Assembly: GCF_004297185.1 (NCBI RefSeq)
Contig: NZ_PGCL01000001.1
Coordinates: 186,001 to 250,000, forward strand
Source: Methanofollis fontis
GTDB taxonomy: Archaea > Halobacteriota > Methanomicrobia > Methanomicrobiales > Methanofollaceae
Reading direction: 5' to 3'
Length of the DNA stretch: 64,000 bases
Shown here: positions 33,364 to 42,159 of the stretch, piece by piece
Layout of the letters: each line of letters opens with the position of its first letter
Numbering within the stretch: the first letter of the stretch is position 1
Notes under the pieces: model-generated
What the model was told of the DNA's origin: nothing
What the model saw: the letters and a program-made list of their open reading frames with translations, nothing else
The model's database searches: none
Made by a program: the position numbers and the translations under genes

Positions 33364-35019
33364 TTACATCATGGGGGGCATGCCGCCCATACCGCCGCCC
33401 ATGCCGCCGCCCATTGCCGCCATCTCCTCGGGTGAGGGGCCGGCGGACCTGGAGGATGCAATGACGTCGTCGATCCTGAGGATCATCACGGCCGCTTCGG
33501 CGGCGGAGCTGATCGCCTGGGTCTTAACGCGCAGGGGCTCGACAACGCCCTTCTCGAGCATGTCGCCGGCCTTGCCGGAGTAGACGTCGAGACCGGCGGT
33601 CTTCTGACCCTGCTCGTGGGCCGCACGGAGGTCGACCAGGGTGTCGATCGGGTCGAGACCGGCGTTCTCGGCCAGGGTTCTCGGGATGATCTCGAGGGCG
33701 TTTGCAAAGGCCTCGATGGCGAGCTGTGCACGTCCGCCGACGGTGGCGGCGTACTCCCGCAGACGCAGGGAGAGCTCGACCTCGGGGGAACCGCCGCCGG
33801 CCACGAACTTCCTGTCGCGGATGGCAACCTCGACAACGCGGAGGGCGTCCTCGATGGCGCGGTCCAGCTCGTCGACGACATGCTCGGTGCCGCCCTTGAT
33901 GATGATCGAGACCGCCTTGGGGTTCTTGCACTGCTCGACGAAGATCATGTCCTCGCCGGAAACCTTGCGCTCCTCGACGATACCGGCGAACCCGAGTTCG
34001 TCACCGGAGATGGCGTCGATGGAGGAGACCAGGGAGGCGCCGGTGGCGCGGGCGAGCTTCTCCATGTCGCTCTTCTTCACACGGCGGGTGGCGAAGATGC
34101 CGGCCTTGGCCAGGTAGTGCTGGGCGATGTCGTCGATGCCCTTCTGGCAGAAGAGAACGTTCGCACCGGAGGCGACGATCTTGTCGACGATGGCGCGGAT
34201 CATCCGCTCCTCCTCATCCAGGAACATCTGGAGCTGGTCGGGGCTCGTGATGTTGATCTCGGCGTCGACCTCGGTCTTCTTGAACTCGACGGCGGCGTTC
34301 AGGAGCAGGATCTTTGCGTCGTTGACCGTCTTCGGCATGGCCGGGTGGACACGCTCCTTGTCGATGAGCATACCCTCGATGATCTCCGAGTCCTCGATGG
34401 TGCCGCCGACCTTCTTCTCGATCTTGACGTAGTCGGTGTCGACGGTGCCGTCCTCGTCGGCGACCATCGTGACGGCCTTGACGATGAGGTCACAGAGTTT
34501 GTCCTTGGAGGCCTCGGCGCCCTTGCCGGTCATGGCGGTGCCGGCGATCTTCTTGAGCGCCTCAACGTCGTCGGGCTTGATGTCGATGGCAAGGTCCCTG
34601 ACAAGTTCGATCGCCTTCTCGGCGGCCAGGCGGTAGCCCTGTGCGATCACCGTGGGGTGAACGTCCTGCTCGAGGAGGTCCTCGGAGCGCTTGAGGAGTT
34701 CGCCGGCCACAACGACTGCGGTGGTGGTGCCGTCGCCGACCTCGTCGTCCTGCGTCTTGGCGACCTCGACCATCATCTTGGCGGCCGGGTGCTCGATGTC
34801 CATCTCCTTGAGAATGGTCACACCGTCGTTCGTGATGACGACGTCACCGATGGTGTCGACGAGCATCTTGTCCATGCCCTTCGGGCCGAGCGTCGTGCGC
34901 ACAGCCGAGGCGACGGCCTTGGCTGCGGCGATGTTGATGCTCTGTGCGTCACGCCCGCGGGTGCGGGAGCTCCCTTCTTTCAGAATAAGGATTGGTTGTC
35001 CTCCCAGTTGCTGAGACAT
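33364..35019 (-). CDS. thsA: Thermosome subunit (group II chaperonin)
   Basis: 551 aa. Equatorial-domain motifs [10 protein letters not shown] and GDGTTTAVV, the second nucleotide motif [10 protein letters not shown] and the C-terminal Gly-Gly-Met repeat tail ([15 protein letters not shown]) identify the archaeal chaperonin. It forms a double-ring ATP-driven folding machine in the cytosol. The coding strand is highly codon-biased, as expected for an abundant protein. GGTGAT lies five bases before the ATG; a TATA box is at 35066-35073 and a hairpin terminator follows. Confidence 0.97.
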   Translation of the reverse strand: MSQQLGGQPILILKEGSSRTRGRDAQSINIAAAKAVASAVRTTLGPKGMDKMLVDTIGDVVITNDGVTILKEMDIEHPAAKMMVEVAKTQDDEVGDGTTTAVVVAGELLKRSEDLLEQDVHPTVIAQGYRLAAEKAIELVRDLAIDIKPDDVEALKKIAGTAMTGKGAEASKDKLCDLIVKAVTMVADEDGTVDTDYVKIEKKVGGTIEDSEIIEGMLIDKERVHPAMPKTVNDAKILLLNAAVEFKKTEVDAEINITSPDQLQMFLDEEERMIRAIVDKIVASGANVLFCQKGIDDIAQHYLAKAGIFATRRVKKSDMEKLARATGASLVSSIDAISGDELGFAGIVEERKVSGEDMIFVEQCKNPKAVSIIIKGGTEHVVDELDRAIEDALRVVEVAIRDRKFVAGGGSPEVELSLRLREYAATVGGRAQLAIEAFANALEIIPRTLAENAGLDPIDTLVDLRAAHEQGQKTAGLDVYSGKAGDMLEKGVVEPLRVKTQAISSAAEAAVMILRIDDVIASSRSAGPSPEEMAAMGGGMGGGMGGMPPMM

Positions 35020-35065
35020 TGCATATCACCGTATAAATTAGCGTAAAAAAGTAGGTTTGTAGTTC

Positions 35066-35073
35066 TATATAAA
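35066..35073 (-). promoter_or_regulatory. TATA box of thermosome gene
   Basis: Coding-strand TTTATATA, an exact consensus, about 50 bp before the ATG. It begins only six bases after the stop codon of the upstream regulator gene, giving a short leader with GGTGAT. Confidence 0.6.
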
Positions 35074-35078
35074 ATTTA

Positions 35079-35990
35079 TCAGTGGTTGATCATCTCGATG
35101 AGGTCGGAGCTATCCTCAAGACCGCTCAGATGCACCTCTCCGACAACCAGCGTCTTTCCAATCCTCTTCTTCTTCCTGGAGTCGGATATGACACAGATCG
35201 CATGAGTTCGGGTCACCTGAGAGATGTTGCCGATCAGGGCCGCTCGCTTGACGATCCGCTGGGCCGTCCCGTAACAGGCAAGGATCATCTCATCTTCGGC
35301 CATTGCAAGCGCCTGAAATGGAGCGCGGCGCATCTGGTGGACTTCAACCCCGATACGATCGAAATCAGGAATGAAATCAGAATGGGGAACTTGCTCCTCT
35401 CGTTCCGAGGACGGAGAGTACGAAAGCAGGTCGATCGACTCCACCACCGCCTCGTCAAAGATCTCTTCGAGCTCGATGGCGACCTCAAGTGAGGTGCTCA
35501 TGCCGTCCTCGTACTTCGAGATCGTCCGTCGTGAGACCCCCAGGTGGCGGGCAAGATCACCGAGAGAGAGCTGGTGGCGTTCACGCAGCCCCTTCAGCAC
35601 ACCGCCATTGATATTCACATACAGCCCGCCGGGCTGGGCATAGATGAGGGGCGGCACCTCCTCGACGAGAAAGTCATAGAGAGTGGCCGGACTGATCGCA
35701 TAGATGCCATAGCGCACATACACGGTGCCCCGCTCAAGATCGGAATCACGGGCCCGGTCGCCGATGATCATGGGAGAGGCACGCATGTGGCGGGCGATGA
35801 TGTCCATGTCCCGTGCGATCTCCTCAGAGACAGAATCGATATGGGAGACGACCTTGATGACCAGAAGAACCCTGCCGTTCCCGGCGATGAGGTCAAACGA
35901 CCTGGGGCGCATGCTACACCGTTCGGAAACGTCATATCCAGCCGTCAGCATCACGCTGACAACCATATCAAGAAGGTGCTCCTGGGACAT
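35079..35990 (-). CDS. Archaeal XRE-family HTH regulator (putative HTH-type protein family)
   Basis: 303 aa. An N-terminal half with a nuclease-like alpha/beta pattern (RSFDLIAGNGRVLLVIKVVSHID) precedes a Cro/CI helix-turn-helix near 130-185 (LSLGDLARHLGVSRRTISKYEDG) and a C-terminal domain of unknown fold. This three-part layout is that of the conserved archaeal 'putative HTH-type transcriptional regulatory protein' family. It sits just upstream of the thermosome in the same direction but the thermosome has its own TATA box. ATG 35990 is chosen; a GTG six bases upstream is possible. Confidence 0.85.
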   Translation of the reverse strand: MSQEHLLDMVVSVMLTAGYDVSERCSMRPRSFDLIAGNGRVLLVIKVVSHIDSVSEEIARDMDIIARHMRASPMIIGDRARDSDLERGTVYVRYGIYAISPATLYDFLVEEVPPLIYAQPGGLYVNINGGVLKGLRERHQLSLGDLARHLGVSRRTISKYEDGMSTSLEVAIELEEIFDEAVVESIDLLSYSPSSEREEQVPHSDFIPDFDRIGVEVHQMRRAPFQALAMAEDEMILACYGTAQRIVKRAALIGNISQVTRTHAICVISDSRKKKRIGKTLVVGEVHLSGLEDSSDLIEMINH

Positions 35991-36042
35991 GACCACTCGT
36001 TAAAGGTGGATATAGGAGGACACCCTAATAAATAATCGCTTT

Positions 36043-37317
36043 ATGTTCATCGGGATCGACGACACCGACTCCCCGGCCGGGATGTGCACGACCTACCTCG
36101 GGGCCGTGCTCGGGGAACGGTTGCGCGAGGGCGGAATGGAGGTAGTCGAGATGCGCCTTGTGCGCCTGAACCCGAACGCTCCCTACAAGACGCGGGGGAA
36201 TGCGACGGTGTGCATCGAGGCGCGGGGCGATCCGGAGAGAGCGTTCGGGATCGCCGCCGCCGCCATCGACGAGTTCGCCGATCTTTCCTGCGAGAACACC
36301 AATCCGGGGCTGGTGGTGGTCGAAGAGCGGCCCGACCCCGCATTCTACTGGAAGGCCGTCCGCCATTTCTGTTCGATCGAGGAGGCCTGCGACCTGCTGG
36401 AGGAGAGCGCCGCCCTCTACCGCGGCTGGAAGAACGGACGGGGGCTGATCGGGGCGACGGCAGGTGTTGCAAGTGAACTTCCCGACCGGACCTGGGAACT
36501 ACTGGCCTATCGCCGGCCGGAATGCTGGGGGACACGGCGTGCAGTGGAACGCTCATCCGTCTTTGCCGCCGAGGCGGCGACCTACCCCCACACCTGGGAC
36601 TCAGTGGACCGGCAAAACGGTGTCGTCGTCTGTGTGCCCCACACCCCGGACCCCGTGCTCTACGGGATCAGGGGGGAGTCGGCGGCATGGGTGCAGGAGG
36701 CCGGATCGATGATCCGGGCCGAGGAGCCCGAACGCCTGACAGTCTGGATCACCAACCAGGGCACCGACGCCCACCTGATCGACGGGGAGATCGGGACCCT
36801 CCTGGAGGGACGCTCCTACCGAGTCCGCGGACGGGTGGCGGAACGGGCGTCGACCGGTGAAGGGGGGCATGTCAGAGCCCTCCTTGAAGACGGGGACAAA
36901 CATCTCGCCTGCATGGCCTTTGAACCGACAAAAGGGTTCAGGGAGGTTGTACGAGGGCTGGTGCCTGGCGACACCGTGCTCGCCTGCGGGAGCTGCAGGC
37001 ATGGAGCACTCAACCTGGAAAAGATCCGCATTGACACCCTTTCAGAGGATACAATATACAGACCGCCGTTATGCCCGACCTGTGGAAGCCGGATGACCTC
37101 GGCCGGGAGGGAGAAGGGGTATAAGTGCCGAAAATGCGGGGCACGGGCACAGGAACCGGAGACCTCCCTCAGGCCCAGGTCCGTGCAGAAGGGCTGGTTC
37201 GAGGTTCCGCCGGTGGCGAGGCGCCATCTCTCCAGACCGCAGGTCAGGGAGGGCCTGGACCAGAGGGACACCCCTCTACCCCTGGATCCGATTGAAACCT
37301 CCATTAAAGAGAGGTGA
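36043..37317 (+). CDS. tiaS: tRNA(Ile2) 2-agmatinylcytidine synthetase TiaS
   Basis: 424 aa. It starts with the GIDDTDSP motif characteristic of TiaS and continues with NPNAPYKTRGNA; an OB-fold region near 265-340 and a C-terminal zinc ribbon (CPTCG, CRKCG) bind the tRNA. The enzyme attaches agmatine to C34 of tRNA-Ile(CAU) using ATP, so that it reads AUA. A GATATA box about 30 bp upstream suggests a leaderless transcript. The C-terminal 60 residues after the ribbon are a variable tail. It overlaps the open frame of npdG but not its real start. Confidence 0.96.
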   Translation: MFIGIDDTDSPAGMCTTYLGAVLGERLREGGMEVVEMRLVRLNPNAPYKTRGNATVCIEARGDPERAFGIAAAAIDEFADLSCENTNPGLVVVEERPDPAFYWKAVRHFCSIEEACDLLEESAALYRGWKNGRGLIGATAGVASELPDRTWELLAYRRPECWGTRRAVERSSVFAAEAATYPHTWDSVDRQNGVVVCVPHTPDPVLYGIRGESAAWVQEAGSMIRAEEPERLTVWITNQGTDAHLIDGEIGTLLEGRSYRVRGRVAERASTGEGGHVRALLEDGDKHLACMAFEPTKGFREVVRGLVPGDTVLACGSCRHGALNLEKIRIDTLSEDTIYRPPLCPTCGSRMTSAGREKGYKCRKCGARAQEPETSLRPRSVQKGWFEVPPVARRHLSRPQVREGLDQRDTPLPLDPIETSIKER

Positions 37318-37367
37318 TCCCGCACTCCGGCACAAAATACAATATCTTCCGGGTAGATAGGCAGAGC

Positions 37368-38015
37368 ATGAAAGTGGGAATCATCGGCGGCACCGGCGGC
37401 ATCGGTCAGGGGATGGCATTGCGGCTATCACAGAACCACTCCGTACTCATCGGATCTCGCATCGAGGAGAAGGCCCAGGCCGCCTGCGAACTCTGCGAGT
37501 ATGCCCTCAAGGTGCTCGGCCTCCCCTTCGACCTGCTCCCGACAACCAACCAGGGCGTTGTGGACGAATCAGATATCGTTGTCTTCTCGATCCCGGCCGA
37601 GAACCTTGAACAGACAATCAAGGGCCTTACCGGGCTCGAGGGCAAGACCGTCATCAGCCTGATGAACCCGATGGTCAGGACCGACTACTTCAGGTACGAT
37701 CCCCCTGCGGAGGGATCGGCGGCCCTCAAACTCCAGAAACTCCTGCCCGACTCAAAGGTCGTCGCCGCCTTCAACAATATTCCGGCCGGAAAATGGCAGA
37801 AACTCTCAGAGCCCCTTGACTATTCGGTCTGTGTCTGCTCGGACTTTGACGACGCCAAGAAGACGGTCATGGAGCTGGTCGAATCGGTCTCAGAACTGAA
37901 GTCCCTGGATGCCGGCCCCCTGGCGGTCTCGCCATACATCGAGGCCATCACCCCACTCGTCATCAATATCGCACGCTTCAGTAAGATGCGCGACGTCGGC
38001 GTCTACTTCAAGTGA
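37368..38015 (+). CDS. npdG: F420-dependent NADP reductase
   Basis: 215 aa. The N-terminal GIIGGTGGIGQGMA binds NADP, and SLMNPM, AFNNIPAGKW and SPYIEAITPLVIN match the archaeal Fno/NpdG family that exchanges hydride between F420H2 and NADP+. The ATG at 37368 is the first Met at the Rossmann strand; upstream frame codons are not conserved. A T run (TATTTTTTG) ends the unit at about 38031-38038. Confidence 0.95.
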   Translation: MKVGIIGGTGGIGQGMALRLSQNHSVLIGSRIEEKAQAACELCEYALKVLGLPFDLLPTTNQGVVDESDIVVFSIPAENLEQTIKGLTGLEGKTVISLMNPMVRTDYFRYDPPAEGSAALKLQKLLPDSKVVAAFNNIPAGKWQKLSEPLDYSVCVCSDFDDAKKTVMELVESVSELKSLDAGPLAVSPYIEAITPLVINIARFSKMRDVGVYFK

Positions 38016-38028
38016 AACATATCCACCT

Positions 38029-38039
38029 ATTTTTTGTAT
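38029..38039 (+). terminator. T-rich terminator after npdG
   Basis: CCTATTTTTTG within 25 bases of the stop codon, with no strong stem. Confidence 0.35.
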
Positions 38040-38208
38040 CTCCGGCGATCCTCGCGCATCGATTCCATGGAAACGTACCGGTGGTGCGCCTGAATATCCA
38101 GGGGCGCTGCAAGCAGATGACAGGGATCGGCTGAAATACCCGGAGGAATACCACCTTCACAACTGTTAATGAATGGGAGCACAAGAGAGTACACCTAACT
38201 GGTGCTCA

Positions 38209-39156
38209 ATGGAATCCAACAGGGAAGAATGCGCAGAACCGGTCAGGCAACTTAAGCCCGCCCCGGACATGACGGCCGATGCCCTTGTGCGTGCAATCGC
38301 TGGGGCAGGGGCATACAACGGCGGGGCGCTTGCCCGGGCGACCGACATCTACGAGACGATGCTCAGGGATGAGGCGTCGACGAATTTCTTCGGGCTCGCG
38401 GGTGCGATGGTCCCGGCCGGAATGGGCGGGATCGTCAGCGATCTCATCGAGAGGGGGCATATCGACATCCTGGTCTCCACCGGCGCCAACCTCACCCACG
38501 ACACCATCGAGGCGATCGGCTGCCACCACTACCGGGGCAGCGCTGTCTGTGACGATGTCGAACTGCGGCACGAGGAGATCAACCGGATCTACGACATCTT
38601 CCTTCCGGACGAGGCCTTCGTCCGCCTGGAGGAGTTCATGCAGGACTGCCTCTCCGATATACCGGACCGCTCGACGGTTTCGATCTCCGGGCTCCTCCGC
38701 CACATCGGCGAGCGCCTGGAGAGCGGGATCCTGGCGACGGCGGCGAGGTATGACGTCCCGGTCTTCTGCCCGGCGGTCCAGGACTCGATGCTCGGGTTGC
38801 AGTTCTGGGTCTACAACCAGATGCACGGGATCACCGTCGACGCCTTCGGCGACATGCGGGAGATCATCGACCGCTGCTATGCCGCCGAGCATGCCGGCGC
38901 CTTCCTTGTGGGCGGCGGGGTGCCGAAGAACTTCATCTTCCAGAGCAAACTCATCACCCCATCGGGCTTTGACTATGCCGTCCAGCTCACCGGTGACCGC
39001 CCGGACCTGGGGGGACTCTCGGGCGCTACCCTCACCGAGGCGCAGTCCTGGGGGAAGATCAACGAGGACGCCGCGGCGATCACGGTCTACGGGGACGCCA
39101 CCATCAACCTGCCCCTGATCACCGCCGCCGTGCTGGAGAGGCTGGAGCATGACTGA
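38209..39156 (+). CDS. dys: Deoxyhypusine synthase
   Basis: 315 aa. NAD-binding segments (STGANLTHD, AEHAGAFLVGGGVPKNF) and the catalytic Lys in SWGKINEDA identify DHS, which transfers the butylamine of spermidine to a lysine of aIF5A. The ATG at 38209 has GGTG four bases upstream; an in-frame ATG at 38173 would add 12 residues but has no ribosome-binding site. The 190 bp before it hold no supported gene. Its last 8 bp overlap pyrF. Confidence 0.94.
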   Translation: MESNREECAEPVRQLKPAPDMTADALVRAIAGAGAYNGGALARATDIYETMLRDEASTNFFGLAGAMVPAGMGGIVSDLIERGHIDILVSTGANLTHDTIEAIGCHHYRGSAVCDDVELRHEEINRIYDIFLPDEAFVRLEEFMQDCLSDIPDRSTVSISGLLRHIGERLESGILATAARYDVPVFCPAVQDSMLGLQFWVYNQMHGITVDAFGDMREIIDRCYAAEHAGAFLVGGGVPKNFIFQSKLITPSGFDYAVQLTGDRPDLGGLSGATLTEAQSWGKINEDAAAITVYGDATINLPLITAAVLERLEHD

Positions 39157-39784
39157 CCTGATCCTCTCCCTGGATGTCACCGACCGCAGTGAAGCGCTCC
39201 GCATCGCCGCCGCCGTCGCTCCCGAGGCGGATGCGATCAAGGTCGGCTACCCGCTGGTGCTCGCCGCCGGACTCGGGATCGCACATGACCTCGCCGAACT
39301 GGGCCTCCCGCTCATCGCCGACTTCAAGGTGGCCGACATCCCGAACACCAACACCCTGATCTGCGAACAGGTGTTTGCGGCCGGTTTTTCCGCCGTGATC
39401 GCCCAGGGCTTTCCGGGACCGGACTCGGTGCTTGCCTGCGTCGATGCCGCCCGTGCTGCCGGCGGTGAGTGTTATGTGGTCGCCGAGATGAGTCATCCCG
39501 GCGCCCGCACCTTCTTCTCTGAGGGCGTCCCCGAACGCCTCTGCGCCATCGTCGCCGAGACCGGGGCGGACGGGATCATCGCCCCGGCCACCCGCCCGGA
39601 ACGGGTGCGTGCCCTGCGGGAGCAGGTCGGGACGAAGAAGATCCTTTCCCCGGGCATCGGGGCGCAGGGCGGCGACCCGGCGGCGATCGCAGCCCTCGTC
39701 GACGGCATGATCGTCGGGCGCTCCATCTATGGTGCAGAAGACCCGGCGGCGGCGGCGCGGGCATATGCACCCTACCGCCGATGA
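39149..39784 (+). CDS. pyrF: Orotidine 5'-phosphate decarboxylase
   Basis: 211 aa TIM barrel. N-terminal LILSLDVTD, the catalytic Lys/Asp array DFKVADIPNT and the phosphate loop SPGIGAQGGDP are all present. It makes UMP from OMP. It overlaps the end of deoxyhypusine synthase by 8 bp, so the two are co-expressed. The 286 bp that follow, up to 40070, contain GC-rich inverted repeats but no supported gene. Confidence 0.96.
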   Translation: MTDLILSLDVTDRSEALRIAAAVAPEADAIKVGYPLVLAAGLGIAHDLAELGLPLIADFKVADIPNTNTLICEQVFAAGFSAVIAQGFPGPDSVLACVDAARAAGGECYVVAEMSHPGARTFFSEGVPERLCAIVAETGADGIIAPATRPERVRALREQVGTKKILSPGIGAQGGDPAAIAALVDGMIVGRSIYGAEDPAAAARAYAPYRR

Positions 39785-40070
39785 TGAGATAATCAATCGT
39801 TCCGAGCCCCGTAGGGGGGCGGTGACGAACCCTATGAGTCTTCTGAGGCACCGGTGCCGGGACCCCCCGGTACATCTCGATTTTGAAGTCTTCGCACGTA
39901 CATGCAGGCAACAGCCGGCGCCTTTCCGGTGATCTGTCCTACAAGAGGATGGACCGTGAGGGGACGACCCCTCCCTATCAAATTAAGGAGGGGCGACACC
40001 ACCCGCCACCACCGGAAAAAAGCCGATTTCATCCCGGTTGTGCAGATCCTGACCAGGAGAGAGAAAAAAG

Positions 40071-41663
40071 TTATTCAGAGAGTTTCCAGATCGGCGTGCC
40101 GATCCCGGTGATCTTCGCCCTCAGATAGGTATCCTCCGGGTCGAAGGATTCCGGGACCTCGAATACGAGATAACCGGTGCTAAAATCTGATTTATCAACA
40201 TAATCAGAGATATAGACCGAACCGACACCCCGGACATATCCGGACGGCTGGGAGGGGGTATATTCATCGCCGCCGGTGATCAGCGTGAAATCGGTTGGTT
40301 TCGGGGTGCGGTATCTCGAACTGCCGCCGCCATAATACCCGATATGGTTGACCTCCACGAGCACGAAGAGATACTCTCTGCCGTAGGGGGCGCGGACCTC
40401 GACGGCGTCCTCACCGGTGCCGAGAGTATAACTCCCCCAGGAGGTGTAGGAGCGGGGACGCACGGAGATCTTGTTCACTTCGCGGCTGTCCACGAAGCGG
40501 TAGGGTTCGCCGAGGTCGAGGGCGTCCGGATAGAGGTCGGTGGACTGGAGGGTGAGGGTTGAGTCCTCGACCTGCCGGAGGTTCAGCCCGCCGAGCACTC
40601 CGTTCAGGGCGTCCTGCCCCTCGACCAGGTATTCGTTCCCGAGTTCGATGGCGGCGCCGTCGGTGAAGGTGGCGCCGTACCAGATCGCCGAACCGGCGTC
40701 CACATAACAATCGAGGGCGGCAATGAACTCGTCCTTCAGGCCTTCATAGCTATCCGGGACATCATAGGCCGAGAATTCTTCCTCATAGGTGCGGGCGGAC
40801 GTTGTCAGGGCGAGGGCGGACGCCGCTACCGCCCCGTAATCCTGATCGATGGACTGGATTGACATCTCACTCGCCGTCGCTGCGATATCGGCCGTTGCAT
40901 CGATCACGGCATTCCTGAACGCCTCCTCGTCACAAGGCACCGCCACTGTCGTAACGATCTCCTGTCCGGGAACCATCGCCGACGACGGGTCCTCAAATCC
41001 AACACCCCGGTATCTGCTGCTGACGGCGGCGTCAGACCAGTGCTTCAGCCTGATATAGGAGGTGCCGTCCCATGACTGATCGAATACGGCAGCGGTCTTT
41101 GCGTCCAGGACCAGTTTCATCAGCGGATCTCCTCCCGCCTTCTCCCTGAAAAAGACTGCAACACAGGCGGTCCGCCCCTTCTGATCGCCATCGAAGAGGG
41201 TCTCTGCAATCCTGGTGGCGTCGACCTCATAGGCCCAGAGCGTGTCCCCCAGCGTGCCGCGGGAGGAGTTCAGGATCACGTCCACCTTCACCACCTTCTC
41301 CCGGCCCAGATAGTCGGGATCGGCGAGGTCGGGATCGGTGATCACCGAATAGATGGTGACCATCACGTCCTGTGCACCGGCGGCCGATCCACTCATGGAC
41401 AGGCGCGCCTGTTCCACCAGATAGGCCGCCATCGCATCATAGTCGGACGGATCCGGGGCCGCCGGGAGAGAAGGCGCAGGATCGGCGCCACTACTCCCGA
41501 AGACCGAGCCATTGCCGGAGAGGTTGCCGTTATCACCGCCGATCGGCGGGAGGTTCAGGCCGGTCGATCCGGCCCATCCCGCCGCCGCAGGCGATACGAC
41601 GCAGATACAGAGCAGGACGCATGCCAGAAGAAGCGGCGGCATGCGTCGGGCTGGATAATGCAT
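40071..41663 (-). CDS. Secreted protein of unknown function with DUF4352-like C-terminal domain
   Basis: About 530 aa. An N-terminal signal peptide (RRMPPLLLACVLLCICVVSPAAAG) is followed by a low-complexity Gly/Asn/Ser/Pro linker, a helical middle region (about 75-350) and a C-terminal beta domain (from about 385: EVNKISVRPRSY, VLVEVNHIGY, GYLVFEVPE) like DUF4352. It is probably anchored or free outside the cell membrane. The exact start is uncertain (41663 or 41642). The middle region is not recognised. A run of six T on the coding strand lies directly after the stop. Confidence 0.6.
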   Translation of the reverse strand: MHYPARRMPPLLLACVLLCICVVSPAAAGWAGSTGLNLPPIGGDNGNLSGNGSVFGSSGADPAPSLPAAPDPSDYDAMAAYLVEQARLSMSGSAAGAQDVMVTIYSVITDPDLADPDYLGREKVVKVDVILNSSRGTLGDTLWAYEVDATRIAETLFDGDQKGRTACVAVFFREKAGGDPLMKLVLDAKTAAVFDQSWDGTSYIRLKHWSDAAVSSRYRGVGFEDPSSAMVPGQEIVTTVAVPCDEEAFRNAVIDATADIAATASEMSIQSIDQDYGAVAASALALTTSARTYEEEFSAYDVPDSYEGLKDEFIAALDCYVDAGSAIWYGATFTDGAAIELGNEYLVEGQDALNGVLGGLNLRQVEDSTLTLQSTDLYPDALDLGEPYRFVDSREVNKISVRPRSYTSWGSYTLGTGEDAVEVRAPYGREYLFVLVEVNHIGYYGGGSSRYRTPKPTDFTLITGGDEYTPSQPSGYVRGVGSVYISDYVDKSDFSTGYLVFEVPESFDPEDTYLRAKITGIGTPIWKLSE

Positions 41664-41768
41664 AACCACAGATGCGAGGAGATGATACAAATAGGTTCTC
41701 ACCGTGACCGGAACGGCATCGCATCGACCCGCCATTCCGTCCCAGAAATATGCGCAATCCAATGCACA

Positions 41769-41778
41769 TTTATATTTT
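41769..41778 (+). promoter_or_regulatory. TATA box of the NrdD-tail-like gene
   Basis: TTTATATTTT centred about 24 bp before the ATG at 41797; no Shine-Dalgarno is visible, so the transcript is probably leaderless. Confidence 0.55.
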
Positions 41779-41796
41779 GGGCCGGGATCTGTATGC

Positions 41797-42159
41797 ATGC
41801 AGTGGACCGAGGAGCAGCGTGCGCTGGCACAGAAATACAAACGGCTTGAAGACATCCCGGTGGAGGAGCGGCGCTATAAGTGCCACACCTGCAACCATGT
41901 GGTGGACGCCACGCCCTGCCCGGTCTGCGGGGAGACCGAACTGGAGATCATGTGCCCCCTCGACCACACCCACTGTTCCCACGAGGTCGTCTCCGGGATC
42001 GAGTACTGCCCCCTCTGCGGTGCGGCGGTCTGCCCGGAGTGCGGCTGCCACGATGTCAGCCAGATCAGCCGCGTCACCGGATACCTGCAGGATGTTTCGG
42101 GCTGGAACGCCGGCAAACAGCAGGAACTCAAGGACCGCGTCCGCTATACCGTTGCATGA
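41797..42159 (+). CDS. Small NrdD C-terminus-like zinc/glycyl-radical module
   Basis: 120 aa. A cysteine-rich half (CHTC 29-32, CPVC 41-44, C53, C60, CPLC 71-74, CPEC 79-82) precedes SRVTGYL (91-97) and GWNAGKQQELKDRVRY. Cysteine pairs followed by RV-GYL and a terminal DRVRY/SRVKH stretch is the end of anaerobic (class III) ribonucleotide reductase, in which the Gly of -GYL carries the radical; here that would be G95. The approximately 550-residue catalytic barrel is absent. It could be a separately encoded radical subunit, a repair 'spare part' like YfiD/GrcA for pyruvate formate-lyase, or a repurposed zinc protein. It overlaps cbiZ by ATGA. Confidence 0.65.
   Translation: MQWTEEQRALAQKYKRLEDIPVEERRYKCHTCNHVVDATPCPVCGETELEIMCPLDHTHCSHEVVSGIEYCPLCGAAVCPECGCHDVSQISRVTGYLQDVSGWNAGKQQELKDRVRYTVA

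Noticed and set aside
33616-35046. 476-codon open frame antisense to the thermosome gene
   Set aside because: It is an aspartate/glycine/leucine-rich reverse reading of a highly codon-biased GC-rich gene; the thermosome frame is unmistakable and the antisense protein has no domain character.
39785-40070. Small frames in the gap after pyrF (for example from 39902)
   Set aside because: Arginine/proline-rich, no promoter or Shine-Dalgarno, and the GC-rich inverted repeats do not carry T runs; nothing is supportable there.
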